A DNA stretch of 61,147 nucleotides from Cyclobacteriaceae bacterium (GCA_012033595.1 JAAUQL010000023.1:1-61147), one strand, 5' to 3'; shown: positions 48,888-59,279, numbered from the stretch's first letter. Made by a program: numbers and translations. The notes: a model not told the origin generated them from the sequence alone.

Positions 48888-50858
48888 TCAAATACTTGAG
48901 GGTTCTATCCAGGCACCATCGGCTTTGATGATGTCAATGAGCTCATCGACGGCCGCAGCCGAGGGCACTGATTTTTTTATCACGTTCATGCCTTTGTACA
49001 AAGTGATTTTGCCTTTGCCTGAACCTACGTAGCCATAGTCGGCATCTGCCATTTCGCCCGGTCCATTCACGATGCACCCCATAATCCCAATTTTCACCCC
49101 CTTCAGGTGGTCAGTTCTGGAGCGAATCATGGCGGTGGTTTCCTGAAGATCGAAGAGTGTACGGCCACATGAAGGGCACGAGATATATTCGGTTTTGGTG
49201 ATTCTGGTGCGCGCAGCCTGCAAGATACCAAATGAAGTGCGGTTGACCAGCTCTATTTGAGTTGGATTGTTGTTCTGATCCAAGGTTAACATCAGCCCAT
49301 CACCAAGCCCGTCGATGAGCAAACCCCCGACATCGGTAGAAGCATGCAACAAAAACTGGTCGGGAGATACATTATCATAATTGCGATTGACGACTACCGG
49401 AAGGCGGAGGCCTAGGTTTATCAGACTCACAAAAAATCGCCTTTGCTCTGCCATGCCATGATTGTTGGTGGTTCGGAGCAATATCACCAATTTTTTGTCC
49501 TGATATGCCAGCAACTTTTCCAGATATTGTTCAGAGGCATCTACCTGAACAAAATTGAGTTTGGGATGCCAGTTGTCCACCCTATCCAATGTTTCGAAGC
49601 TGATCAGCGGGAAGCGAGCAGAATGGTCGGAGCACATTAGCCAATGTTCGTAATCAACGATTTCCTTGAGACCATTGGGCAGCATAAATGGAATAGATCG
49701 GGAACCACTATACACAAAATCAGCACCCTGATCCGTCATGCTGAACTTATCCAGCGTCGGATGATATCGATGCCCAATCTGTGCCAGATCCTCATATTTA
49801 TTTATTTCCAGTTTAGAAAGATCCACCATTACTCTTGGCACATTGGCAGCGCCAAGCACATCAACTTCATCGGAGGCACGACGAGCATATGCAAAGGGGT
49901 CAACAGGATAGTTTTCAATTTCTGCTATTGGTGGGTGAAGGGGGCGATTCTTGTACCTGTTGACCAGGTCCAGAGCCACGGGGATTTCAAATTCGGGGTC
50001 TTCGGTGAGCGATACACGAATGGTGTCGCCAAGTCCGTCTTCGAGCAACAGGCCAATACCCACCGCAGATTTAATTCGGCCATCTTCTGCCTCGCCGGCT
50101 TCGGTCACCCCCAAATGCAGCGGATAGGGTTTCAACCCTTCTTCATTTAACTTTTGAACCAGCAGGCGGTAGGCTTGCACCATCACCTGAGTGTTGCTGG
50201 CTTTCATAGACAATACAATGTTGAAATAATTTTCGTCCTCACAAATGCGCAAAAATTCCAGGGCCGACTCTACCATGCCCAGTGGGGTATCGCCGTATCG
50301 GCTCATGATGCGGTCAGACAGCGAGCCGTGGTTGGTGCCTATACGCATCGCTGTGCCATATGCTTTACATATTTTCACCAAGGGAGAAAACCTGTCCCTG
50401 ATGCGCTCTATTTCTTCCCTATATTGCTGATCGGTATATTCTATTTGCTGAAATTTCTTTTTATCTACATAGTTTCCCGGATTCACCCGGACTTTCTCCA
50501 CTATTCTCGCGGCTATTTCAGCAGCATTTGGGGTAAAGTGAATGTCGGCGATGAGGGGCACTTCGAAGCCTCTTTTTTTGAGTTCTGCTTTTATGTTGGC
50601 CAGGTTTTCTGCTTCCTTCATACTTGGTGCGGTAATACGCACATACTCACAGCCAGCTTCTATCATACGGATTGACTGTTCTACTGTACCAATCGTGTCC
50701 ATGGTGTCTATGGTGGTCATCGATTGCACCCTGATGGGATGCTGCGCCCCTAGAGGAACATCGCCAATCTTTATTTCTATACTCTCTCTACGCACATATT
50801 GCGTCAGGCTATTGCAATAGGAACCGGCGGCCGTTTTACTTACCATGCTGTTGTTCAT
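48888..50858 (-). CDS. ispG: 4-hydroxy-3-methylbut-2-en-1-yl diphosphate synthase (large form)
   Basis: The penultimate step of the MEP isoprenoid pathway, catalysed by a [4Fe-4S] enzyme. At 656 aa this is the large form with an inserted domain typical of Bacteroidota and plants. The N-terminal TIM-barrel (IRVQSMTTIDTMDT, VPLIADIHFTPNAAEIAA) is followed by the insertion and a C-terminal cluster domain with YISCPSCGRTLFDL and GIMGCIVNGPGEMADADYG, which hold the three cluster cysteines. It is the first gene of a three-gene operon. No frameshift is seen. Confidence 0.97.
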   Translation of the reverse strand: MNNSMVSKTAAGSYCNSLTQYVRRESIEIKIGDVPLGAQHPIRVQSMTTIDTMDTIGTVEQSIRMIEAGCEYVRITAPSMKEAENLANIKAELKKRGFEVPLIADIHFTPNAAEIAARIVEKVRVNPGNYVDKKKFQQIEYTDQQYREEIERIRDRFSPLVKICKAYGTAMRIGTNHGSLSDRIMSRYGDTPLGMVESALEFLRICEDENYFNIVLSMKASNTQVMVQAYRLLVQKLNEEGLKPYPLHLGVTEAGEAEDGRIKSAVGIGLLLEDGLGDTIRVSLTEDPEFEIPVALDLVNRYKNRPLHPPIAEIENYPVDPFAYARRASDEVDVLGAANVPRVMVDLSKLEINKYEDLAQIGHRYHPTLDKFSMTDQGADFVYSGSRSIPFMLPNGLKEIVDYEHWLMCSDHSARFPLISFETLDRVDNWHPKLNFVQVDASEQYLEKLLAYQDKKLVILLRTTNNHGMAEQRRFFVSLINLGLRLPVVVNRNYDNVSPDQFLLHASTDVGGLLIDGLGDGLMLTLDQNNNPTQIELVNRTSFGILQAARTRITKTEYISCPSCGRTLFDLQETTAMIRSRTDHLKGVKIGIMGCIVNGPGEMADADYGYVGSGKGKITLYKGMNVIKKSVPSAAAVDELIDIIKADGAWIEPSSI

Positions 50859-51045
50859 GTGTTATGCTATAAGCTGCAAATTTAACTTAACGAAGGGTAA
50901 TTTGTTTGCTGCAAAAAAGTTTTATGTCATCTGCGCTGTTTCAATTCCGGATTTTGAAATAGTGATGTAGTATATCAGTTTTGAACAGCCAATCTCCCGT
51001 GGGTCAGGCTGAGGCGCATTCGGGATTTATTTTAGTCCTGATCAT

Positions 51046-51078
51046 AAAAAAAACCAGCCCGGTTGATATCCTGACTGG
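51046..51078 (-). terminator. Intrinsic terminator of the sulfatase gene
   Basis: An imperfect 9-bp stem (51054-51062 with 51070-51078, one mismatch) followed on the minus strand by eight T (51046-51053). It lies 50 bases downstream of the sulfatase stop. Confidence 0.75.
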
Positions 51079-51127
51079 TGTGCTATTTTTTTGCTAGAAG
51101 GCCGCTGAGGCCAAATCTCTAATTCGT

Positions 51128-52743
51128 TTATTTATTGTATTTTTCAATATACATTTGGTCGAGCGCTGTGGAGTCTTTGTATTTGGTTCGCAGGTCTGCC
51201 AATTTCACTTTCAGGTCAGCCACAATTTCAGAATAGGCAGGGTCATTATACACACTATTCATTTCATTGGGGTCTTTCTTGCGGTCATACAATTCCCATT
51301 CATCTACATCGTAGTAGAAATGCACCAGTTTGTAGTCTTCGGTCACTATGCCGTAGTGCCTTTTTACCATGTGTATGGAAGGATATTCATAATAATGATA
51401 ATACACCGCCTCACGAAAACCTGCGGTGTCGCCTTTGAACAAGGGAATCAAATTTTCGCCCTGCATGTCTTCCGGAGGTGCGATGCCTGCCGCAGTGAGG
51501 AATGTCTGTGCAAAATCCAGGTTTTGTACCATTTGGCTGTTTTCTGTTCCCGGTGCAATCACCCCCGGCCAGCGCACCAGTAGCGGGGTTTTAAATGATT
51601 CGTCATAGATAAAGCGTTTGTCGAACCAGCCATGCTCGCCCAGGTAAAATCCCTGATCTGAGGTGTAAACAACGATCGTATTTTCGCTTAAGCCGCTTCG
51701 ATCCAGGTAGTCGAGCACTTTGCCTACCCCATCGTCTACTGCGGCTATGCAGCCCAGGTAGTCTTGCATGTAGCGCTGATACCTCCAACTCATTTTTTCT
51801 TTTTCGCTCATAGTGGGGTAAGCTTTTTCAAATTCCTCCATTATTGGTTTGTACACTTCGTCCCAGGCGGCGCGTTGGGCAGGGTTCATTCTGCCAATAT
51901 TGTTTTCAAATGCCTTTTTGTCCCAGTTGCTTGTTTCTTCTATACCCAATTTGTCCATCAGCTCAGGATACACCTTCGAATCGCCAGCCCAATTCATATG
52001 TTCGAGAATGTTCATTTCTGCTTCCTTTGCTGCACTGCCTCGGCCTTGGTAGTCGTCGAAAGGGTAGATGGCTCCGGGAAGGTGCGTTTGGTAAACGCGC
52101 CGAAATGCCTTGGCGCGGGCAGCCATTCCCTGTGAGGAGCCTTGTGCAGATACATCAATAAAAATGGCTTGTCAGGATCGCGCTCTTCTTCGAGCCAGTC
52201 AAGGGTCATGTTGGTAATGATATCGGTAGTGTAGCCCTCTACTTTGATGTTCCCTTCATCTTTGGTGATAAAATCCGGATTGTAGTAATTGCCCTGTCCG
52301 GGAAGTATCTTGAACTGGTCAAAACCTTTTGGATTATTACCAAAATGCAATTTGCCAAACATGGCCGTTTGATAGCCATTTTGCTGGAGTAGTTGTGGGA
52401 AGGTGACATTGGTGGTGTCGAATGGAAACCTGTTGTCGATTTTTCCATTCAGATGGCTGTGCTTTCCGGTAAGTATCACAGCCCGGGAAGGAGCGCAAAT
52501 GGAATTGGTGACAGAGGCATTGGTAAATTTCATGCCTTCATTGGCTATACGGTCTATTTGCGGTGTATTGATCAGGTGGTCGCTATAGGCAGAGATGGCC
52601 TGGTAGGCATGGTCGTCGGCCATCATAAATATGATGTTCGGGCGCGCTTTAGTATCGGCAGATTCTTCTTTTTGCTGTGTTTTGCACGAAAAAAAGTTGA
52701 TGGTTGCCAATATGGCAATGAGTATCAGATAGCGTGATTTCAT
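51128..52743 (-). CDS. Type I sulfatase, lipoprotein (one frameshift)
   Basis: It hydrolyses sulfate esters, probably on glycans. A lipobox (NFFSC, Cys20) puts it in the periplasm or at the outer membrane. The formylglycine motif CAPSR (Cys83) is the site converted to the catalytic aldehyde. Metal ligands are in NIIFMMADDH and TSDQGFYLGEHGWF. One missing base at the AAA run 52059-52061 joins FPEPSTL to FDDYQGRGSAAKEA, giving 538 aa. The sulfatase-maturing enzyme is not in the window. The substrate class cannot be fixed, but GH20 and HGSNAT-like genes elsewhere in the window suggest amino-sugar or GAG work. Confidence 0.92.
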
Positions 52744-52885
52744 TTTTTAGTTTTATAAAAATGGTAAAAATTACGAGGCTTAAAAATATCACTTATATCC
52801 AGCTATGTCAAGAAAAGGCAGAACATCTGAGCAGGAGGCTAAAGCGGGGAGCTAAGTTATTGGGTGGCAAACAAAAAATATTAAT

Positions 52886-52922
52886 CCCGGCATGTCGAAG
52901 TTATGCACTCCGGCATGCCGGG
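52886..52922 (-). terminator. Candidate terminator after the glycosyltransferase gene
   Basis: A perfect 9-bp G/C-rich stem (52886-52894 with 52914-52922), 16 bases after the gene stop on the minus strand. The following T-rich stretch is not immediate (six T after about ten bases), so efficiency is uncertain. Confidence 0.45.
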
Positions 52923-52937
52923 ACTCCCGGGGCAATC

Positions 52938-54221
52938 TTAAAACCTGGAGTTTTTATGGATATTCATAGTGGTGACTTGTATATGCGATTCGAAAATCTT
53001 CAGTATACGTTTGGCGATACCAGTCCATCCAAAGACTCTTCTGGCAAAACGTGCCCCTTCTATAGAGATTTCCTTACGCACATTTTCATAAAGCATAGGG
53101 ATGGCCAGCATGGTGCCGTATTCGATAGGCCGGTTGGGATCGGCAAAAAGTGCCTGGCTGCCAAAATCAATTACATCTTTGAGGCCTCCGTGTACCGTGA
53201 CTACACTCGGTGTGCCACAGGCCATGGCTTCTATGGCTACCATGCCAAATGGCTCATATCGCGAGGACATGGAAAATACCGATCCGCAGCGGTAGTGGTC
53301 TGCCAATTCATTGTCAGGAATGTAGGGTCGCCACACCACGTCTTCTTCGATGCCTAGTTTGGCTGCAAGCTTTTTTAGCTCGTCCACGCCCTTTTTATCC
53401 TGTTCTGAGTCATCGCTGCCAATAGCGGCAAACAAGCGGGCATCAGGCACCAGTTTTTTTAGGGTAGGAAAACTCTCGAAGAGCAGGTCATGTCCTTTGT
53501 TTTTGGCCATACGGCCTACTACCAGCACGTCGTGATCTTTGAAGCTGTATTTTTTACGTAAGGATTTGAGATCTTCAAATCTGACAGGCGAAAAGCGCCC
53601 TTCGTCCATCCCCGGCGGCACCACACTGATGCGCCGTTCCAGCACATCATATTTGTCGATCAGCAATTCGGTCTGGGGCTCTGTAGTTGCGATGACATGG
53701 TTGCACATTTGAAAGACGAAAAATTCCTTTTTTATTCGTTCCTCAAATCGATAGTTTTTTTCCATTTCCTCCGGTTTCATCGAAGTTCCCATGTTGTTCT
53801 TTTTCCACCATCCCAGAGAATGCGGGGTATGAATGTGGGGAATATCCAGTTCTTCGGCAATTTTTTGACCGGCAAAGCCAGCATCCCAATAGTGCGAATA
53901 CACAATGTCGTATTGCTTGCCTTTGGTGCGCGCATCTGCAAGAAAATTGGTAACGAACTTGCTCAAATGGTCGTGCATGTCTTCTTTGCGGATAAACTTC
54001 TTGCCGCCGAAAGGAATGCGAACCACTTTAAAGTTTTCGTTGACCACATCTTCTTCCGGTTGGTCTTCGAACTGGCGTGTAACCAAGTCGACCGTCGATC
54101 CCAGTCGGCTAAACCTATTGGCAAGTTCCAATACATACACTACCTGCCCACCAGTATCTGGTTTGCCCAGTTCCGGATCGGCAGCTACATATCCGTGGGT
54201 AGAAATCATTAAAATTCTCAT
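52938..54221 (-). CDS. GT4 glycosyltransferase, sucrose-phosphate-synthase/mannosylfructose-phosphate-synthase-like
   Basis: A 427-aa two-domain glycosyltransferase. The N-terminus has the SPS motif ELGKPDTGGQVVYVLELA, and the C-terminal domain the nucleotide-sugar site RYEPFGMVAIEAMACGTPSV with the E(x7)E pair; VVGRMAKNKGHDLLFESF is the middle anchor. SPS-like enzymes join UDP- or GDP-sugar to a fructose 6-phosphate. It is 2 bases downstream of the phosphatase-glycosidase fusion, whose phosphatase half matches the next step. Inference: a compatible solute such as sucrose, mannosylfructose or a relative. Confidence 0.9.
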   Translation of the reverse strand: MRILMISTHGYVAADPELGKPDTGGQVVYVLELANRFSRLGSTVDLVTRQFEDQPEEDVVNENFKVVRIPFGGKKFIRKEDMHDHLSKFVTNFLADARTKGKQYDIVYSHYWDAGFAGQKIAEELDIPHIHTPHSLGWWKKNNMGTSMKPEEMEKNYRFEERIKKEFFVFQMCNHVIATTEPQTELLIDKYDVLERRISVVPPGMDEGRFSPVRFEDLKSLRKKYSFKDHDVLVVGRMAKNKGHDLLFESFPTLKKLVPDARLFAAIGSDDSEQDKKGVDELKKLAAKLGIEEDVVWRPYIPDNELADHYRCGSVFSMSSRYEPFGMVAIEAMACGTPSVVTVHGGLKDVIDFGSQALFADPNRPIEYGTMLAIPMLYENVRKEISIEGARFARRVFGWTGIAKRILKIFESHIQVTTMNIHKNSRF

Positions 54222-54223
54222 AT

Positions 54224-56301
54224 TTATTTTAGTTTTTGTGTCAGTTTCAAATCATGGCAGGCAGCTATGTATTCGGTGATTGACCAGGTCTGAAAGGACT
54301 TGCCCATAGGCCTGCCTGTTCGCCCATGTGCCCATTCATTAAATTCCCAATCATGGTTTACGCCCTGATGGTTGAGCTCAGCCAACTTAAACAGCTCGTT
54401 CAGAGCGGTATTGCGCAAGCCCAGTTTGTTGAGGTATCGAACCCATGCCCCTCCTACAAAAGGCCATTTGCCGCCATTGTGGTAGTGCTGAGGTAAGTTG
54501 AGTAAATTGACGGTATAGTAGGGGCGCCAATCGGGGTCGCCCGGATTCACAGCCGGATACACATTGCTCACCGGGTAGGGGTCGTTGACGCCCGCTCCCC
54601 ACATAAAGCGAAAAGTTTGGAGAGCCTTTTCTTTATTGACCACATCGTAGAGAAAAGCCAGGATATTGCCATACACATCGCAGCGCCAGCTAAAGTCGAA
54701 AGGGGTAACCTGCGCCAGCAGGTATCTAGCATCGCCCAGAGAAAATTGCTGTTCGGCAAAGGTGATGGAGTCGTATAGCGAGTTTTTGGTGGTAGGCCAA
54801 AAGTTGATGAGTATTTCTCTTTTGATGATCTGCGACCAACTGATATAGTCTCCTGCCTTTTCGTTTTTGCCCAGTAGCTCCAGCATCCTGCCAAAGCAGA
54901 TATTGGCGCGGTACCAAAGTACTTCATCGTACAACACGTTGTAGCTGCGGCCAAAAAGGTCTGTCCAATCGCCGGCTTCGGGTATTTCCAGCAGGGCATC
55001 GTTGTTGCCGTCCTGGGCGCCCAGCCAGTCCATCACGTTCATTAGGGAGTCATAATGTTCACGCAAAAAGTCAATGTCGTGTGACGCTTTGATGAAGTCA
55101 TGAAATGCTATAATCACCCAAAGTCCGCTATCTATGGAGCAAATGCCACCTACACCCGAATAATCGGGTTTTTCGGAGTCAATGCTCACATTCGATGGAA
55201 TTTGACCATTGGGGGTGACGTGGTCGAGCAGGGTTTTCAGCGTTATTCGCTGGCATTCCCTTATCTCTGCGTCATCTATAAGCGATATACTGCCGGTAAT
55301 GGCGATAGCACCGTCACGGGCCCATACGCTTCTGTAGTTGGCATCGGTACCTACTATTTCGTTGTCGTCGAGCGAGCATGCCGCAAATCCCATTTTGGTG
55401 ATGTTTCGCTTCAAGGCTTGCAATGCCTTCTCGTATCCATCCATTACAAACTCGTATTGGGCGTTGGTAAGCCCAGTGACTTCTTCCAGGTCAAGAAAGT
55501 TTGTCGAAATGGTGAGTTCATCTCTTTGCAAGAGGCGTTCCCAATTTTTTTTGTTCAGCGGTTTGATGATCTCATAATCCATCAATCCTTCTATTACGCC
55601 TTCATAGGCTATTTTTTCTGAGTGGAATACATGCTTAGACCGTACTTCACGCAAGAGCTCGGGCTGGGCATTGCCTACCACTATGCCATTGATGCCGTGT
55701 AGGGTAAACATCGCGCTGTCGTTGCCGCTATCACCGGCTACCAGAGCATTTTTCGGATCCATTTCCAGGAATTTGAGCAACCAGCTCAGCGAGTTTCCCT
55801 TGTTGGCAAATTTGGGCAGCACATCCAAATGCCGCGAGCTGGAATAGATCACATTGGTGTCGAGCTCGCCCTCTTCCAGTCGTTTGCGCAAAGCATCGAT
55901 ATCGTCCGGGCTGGCATTGTCGTAAAACCAGCTCGATTTATAATTATTCTGATAATGATCCGGTTGTTTTTCTATGCCGGGGTACAAATCAAACACTATT
56001 TGCTCAACACGCCCCTTGTCCCATCCTTCTTCCAGTATTTCAGAAAATTCCTTGATGGTTTGCTTATTATTATAATCAAATATCTGCGTGCCTACACCTG
56101 CTATGATATAGTCAGGGGGTGGGAGTATTTTTTTTCTATTAATGATTTGGTTTCGTCGGCGAGCCTGCCGGTGTTATAGCACAATAATGGTTTCTCTTCG
56201 TTAAAATCAAGGCTTTGCCATAGGTTGTAGAATTCTTGTTTGTTTTGACTCGGCAACAATAACGTGCCGTCAATATCAAAACTCAATAGTCTGATTTGCA
56301 T
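54224..56301 (-). CDS. Fusion of sucrose-phosphate-phosphatase-like HAD and (alpha/alpha)6 glycosidase (one frameshift)
   Basis: A 692-aa protein after correcting one missing A in the A8 run 56128-56135, which joins LIEKK to ILPPPDYIIAGVGTQ. Start ATG at 56301 (MQIRLLSFDIDGT). The first 240 residues are a HAD phosphatase of the sucrose-6-phosphatase group (nucleophile D9, acid D11; Lys in KGNSLSWLL; GDSGNDSAMF near 190). Residues about 245-692 are a glycosidase of the GH15/GH63/GH100 helical-barrel type (VWARDGAIAITG, CSIDSGLWVIIAFHDFI, IPEAGDWTDLFG, ending GRPMGKSFQTWSITEY), closest in motifs to invertase-like GH100 or amylo-1,6-glucosidase. The gene is 2 bases upstream of the GT4 gene. The exact glycosidase family is uncertain. 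Confidence 0.8.
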
Positions 56302-56734
56302 TAAAAAAATATTAAAGTTTAAAATTTTTATAATTGGCGAACGTAGCCGGAACCATAGGCTTTGCTTAGGCAATTAATATACCTAAGTAAGATACCCCGA
56401 GCTTTAACTCCCACGAGGGGTAAAACAACGCGATTGAGGTTATGTGGAAAAATTTCGCTTCTTGATGTGTGGAGCATTTACACAAAAAGTGTGTATTATT
56501 TTGCCCACTTTCATCTAAAGCCATACCCCATATCGACCAAATGCACGAGGAACGCGCCTGATGGGGAGGTATGGATTTAGGCACATTAATTTCATGGCTC
56601 AACAGATAACATTACAAAAGTGATCGGTCTGCTGTTGTTTTTCGTCCCTTCGAGTGGGCATAGTTGATCATTAACGCAAAAAAATAAATCCGGCGGCAGC
56701 AGGTCTAGGAGTATCAAATAAAAGCAAAACGCAT
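56302..56734. other. Noncoding divergent interval
   Basis: It contains the promoters of the minus-strand sugar operon and of the plus-strand OmpA operon. 56500-56540 and 56680-56734 are A/T-rich. Short frames seen here are on both strands and look like chance. No structured RNA was recognised. Confidence 0.5.
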
Positions 56735-57478
56735 ATGAAACACCATATCTCAAAAATTACACTATTGGCCACACTTGTCATGATGGCAAGCGCTTGTGTT
56801 AGCAACAAAAAGTATAATTCGGCTTTGGACGAAATAGCAAGAATGAAAGTGGACAGCTCAGTGATGGCGCATCGGGCTGCCGATGTCAGGTATGACGAAT
56901 CTACCCAACTGCTCGAAACAAGCCGTGACCTACGCTATGCCAGAGTAGAGTTGGATAGTCTGAAGAGACAAGCTCAACACATGCAGCAAAGACTCGACAA
57001 CTTGGTGGCAGGATTGAACAAGGCTGTACCAACGCTTGAAAATGAAAAACTGGAAACCTACGTTGACAAAGGCTATTTGCATTTGGGCTTGCCGCACAGG
57101 GTGCTATTTAACTCAGGCGGGAAGGTGTTGAGTGATGATGGTCGCCATGTGGTGAAAGAGGTGGCTGCATTGCTCAAATCACAAGAGGCCGATATCATGA
57201 TACTGGGACATACCGACAGTGAACCTTTTGTCTCTTCCTCCAGAGACAATTGGGAGTTGAGTCTGGAAAGGACACAGGCTGTGATGGAATTGATGGTGGA
57301 AAGCGGTATGCCGGTTGAAAAAATTCTACTGGCCGGAAGAAGTAAATATCAGCCTTTCATGGAAAATGACACACAAATAGGTCGCATGCTCAACCGGCGG
57401 ATAGAGGTGGTGCTGATGCCGGATTTGGGACAGCTTCAGTCGATGATGCAAAATGCTGCGGAGGATGGAAAATGGTAG
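56735..57478 (+). CDS. OmpA-family lipoprotein
   Basis: A 247-aa lipoprotein (lipobox Cys21, MASAC), an N-terminal coiled coil (about 28-110) and a C-terminal OmpA peptidoglycan-binding domain (about 120-235; LFNSGGKVLSDDGRHVV, MILGHTDSEPF, NRRIEVVLMPD). It would tether the outer membrane to peptidoglycan. It starts a plus-strand run that continues with a receiver protein, a sigma-54 regulator and a kinase, so it may be controlled with them. Confidence 0.9.
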   Translation: MKHHISKITLLATLVMMASACVSNKKYNSALDEIARMKVDSSVMAHRAADVRYDESTQLLETSRDLRYARVELDSLKRQAQHMQQRLDNLVAGLNKAVPTLENEKLETYVDKGYLHLGLPHRVLFNSGGKVLSDDGRHVVKEVAALLKSQEADIMILGHTDSEPFVSSSRDNWELSLERTQAVMELMVESGMPVEKILLAGRSKYQPFMENDTQIGRMLNRRIEVVLMPDLGQLQSMMQNAAEDGKW

Positions 57479-57548
57479 CGCACCCTGGTGAAAACATCAC
57501 CATGTGGGTGCGAACTATCTAAGGTTAGGAATTTTATTCAACAATCAC

Positions 57549-57887
57549 ATGCGCGTACTGGTCATAGATGATGAAAGCGATATCTGTATGATGATAAGCA
57601 GGATTTTTAAATCGAAAGGTATAGTTTGCGACTGCGCCCATTCTGTAGCGCAGGGCAAAGCCAAAAGCAGGAATATTTCGTATGAATTATTTATAATTGA
57701 CATAAACCTGCCCGATGGCACCGGGCTCGATTTAATAAGTAATATAAAAGAAGGGGACGCAAAAGCCAATATTGTAACCATAAGTGCATACGACGACGCT
57801 GAAATCATAAATAGGGCATTGGCATTGGGCGCACGGAAATTTGTCAAAAAACCATTTTCGAAATCAGAAATATTAGCCTTAGTTTAG
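57549..57887 (+). CDS. Stand-alone response-regulator receiver protein
   Basis: A 112-aa receiver domain without output domain. I chose the ATG at 57549 since it begins MRVLVIDDESDI, the normal first strand; the longer frame from 57504 adds unrelated residues. The acidic pair is DDES, the phosphoacceptor Asp is in LFIIDINLPDG, and the Lys is in KFVKKPFSKSE. It lies 30 bases before the sigma-54 regulator and is a likely intermediate or competing phosphate sink. Confidence 0.9.
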   Translation: MRVLVIDDESDICMMISRIFKSKGIVCDCAHSVAQGKAKSRNISYELFIIDINLPDGTGLDLISNIKEGDAKANIVTISAYDDAEIINRALALGARKFVKKPFSKSEILALV

Positions 57888-57917
57888 TTTGATTTTACTA
57901 CTCACCAATTTTAATAG

Positions 57918-59279
57918 ATGAAAAGCATATTGATTGTTGATGATGACAAAGACATTTGTTTGCTTTTAGAAAGATACCTGACCAAAAAGACTTTCGATGT
58001 GGCTACGGTTCATACAGGAGCAGGCGCCATTGCACATCTAAAGGATCATCATGTCGATTTGGTACTGCTCGACTTTAAACTGCCCGACTATACTGGTATA
58101 GATGTGTTGCAAAAAATAAAAATCGTGAACCCCGGTACCCAAGTGATCATTATCACGGGCTATTCTGATATGAGGGTGGCTATAGAATCGCTCAAAAAGG
58201 GTGCATTTGACTACGTGGCCAAACCCTTGTACCCCGATGAAATATTGCTCACCATTCAAAATGCCCTCAAAACCAAGGCACCAAAACGAAAAGCCAAGCC
58301 CAATATCAACCCGGTCGATACCTATATCATAGGTATCAGTCCGCAATCGCAAACCCTGCAAAAGCACATCGACCTGATAGCGCCTACCAATATGTCTGTA
58401 GTACTTTTGGGCGAAACAGGTACAGGCAAAGAGTATGTTGCGCGTGAAATTCATCTGAAAAGTACCCGGAGTGAAAAGCCTTTTGTGGCCGTTGACTGTG
58501 GGGCGCTGCCCACCAACCTGGTTGGCAGCGAGCTATTTGGCCATGTGAAAGGAGCTTTTACCGGAGCCATTGCCGATAAAAAGGGGTGTTTTGAACTGGC
58601 AGATGGCGGCACACTTTTCCTCGACGAAATCGGCAACCTTACCTACGAAAACCAAAACAAGTTGCTCAGGGTACTGCAAGACAAACAAGTAAAAAATGTT
58701 GGCGGGATCAAGAGTACGCAAGTGGATGTGCGGCTGATCGTGGCTACCAACGAAAACCTCCGCGCAGCTGTAGCCAGAGGCGATTTCAGGGAGGATATAT
58801 TTCACCGGCTCAATGAGTTTGTGATTGAACTGGCCCCACTGCGGCAACGGCACGAAGATATAGAGCTATTTGCCGAGCATTTCCTGCGCGATGCCAACCT
58901 ACAACTCGACAAAAATATTCAGGGTTTTAGCCAGGAAACCGTCGATGCATTCAAAAACTACCATTGGCATGGAAACCTTCGGGAGTTGCGCAACGTGGTG
59001 AAAAGAGCCGTTTTGATATGCCAGGAAAGGCATATCCAAAAGGACAACCTTCCGCTCGAAATATTGCAAACCATCAACCATGAACAGGAGTCGCTAAGTA
59101 TAGTCTTCAATAGCGCTGTGCCTAAGGACTTGAAAACCGTAACGGAAGAGGCCGAGCGCAAGGCCATTATTGAAGTGCTGCGTAAAACCCAGAACAACAA
59201 ATCAAAAACCGCCGAAATGCTGGGAATAGACCGGAAAACCTTGTATAACAAAATAAATGCATATGACATCGACTTGTGA
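57918..59279 (+). CDS. NtrC-family sigma-54 response regulator
   Basis: A 453-aa regulator: receiver domain (LIVDDDKDICLLL; phosphoacceptor Asp in LVLLDFKLPD), AAA+ (GETGTGKE, GAFTGA near residue 214, Walker B LFLDEIGN) and a C-terminal Fis-type HTH (KSKTAEMLGIDRKTLYNKI). It lies between the lone receiver and the kinase in one run of plus-strand genes with 30-45 base gaps. Confidence 0.95.
   Translation: MKSILIVDDDKDICLLLERYLTKKTFDVATVHTGAGAIAHLKDHHVDLVLLDFKLPDYTGIDVLQKIKIVNPGTQVIIITGYSDMRVAIESLKKGAFDYVAKPLYPDEILLTIQNALKTKAPKRKAKPNINPVDTYIIGISPQSQTLQKHIDLIAPTNMSVVLLGETGTGKEYVAREIHLKSTRSEKPFVAVDCGALPTNLVGSELFGHVKGAFTGAIADKKGCFELADGGTLFLDEIGNLTYENQNKLLRVLQDKQVKNVGGIKSTQVDVRLIVATNENLRAAVARGDFREDIFHRLNEFVIELAPLRQRHEDIELFAEHFLRDANLQLDKNIQGFSQETVDAFKNYHWHGNLRELRNVVKRAVLICQERHIQKDNLPLEILQTINHEQESLSIVFNSAVPKDLKTVTEEAERKAIIEVLRKTQNNKSKTAEMLGIDRKTLYNKINAYDIDL

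Noticed and set aside
50154-50675. Plus-strand frame opposite ispG
   Set aside because: Antisense shadow of a fully recognised enzyme gene.
3269-56301. Interpretation of the broken genes as pseudogenes
   Set aside because: Breaks are single bases at homopolymers in otherwise well-conserved genes, with intact flanks and no further stops or missense decay; assembly errors are simpler.
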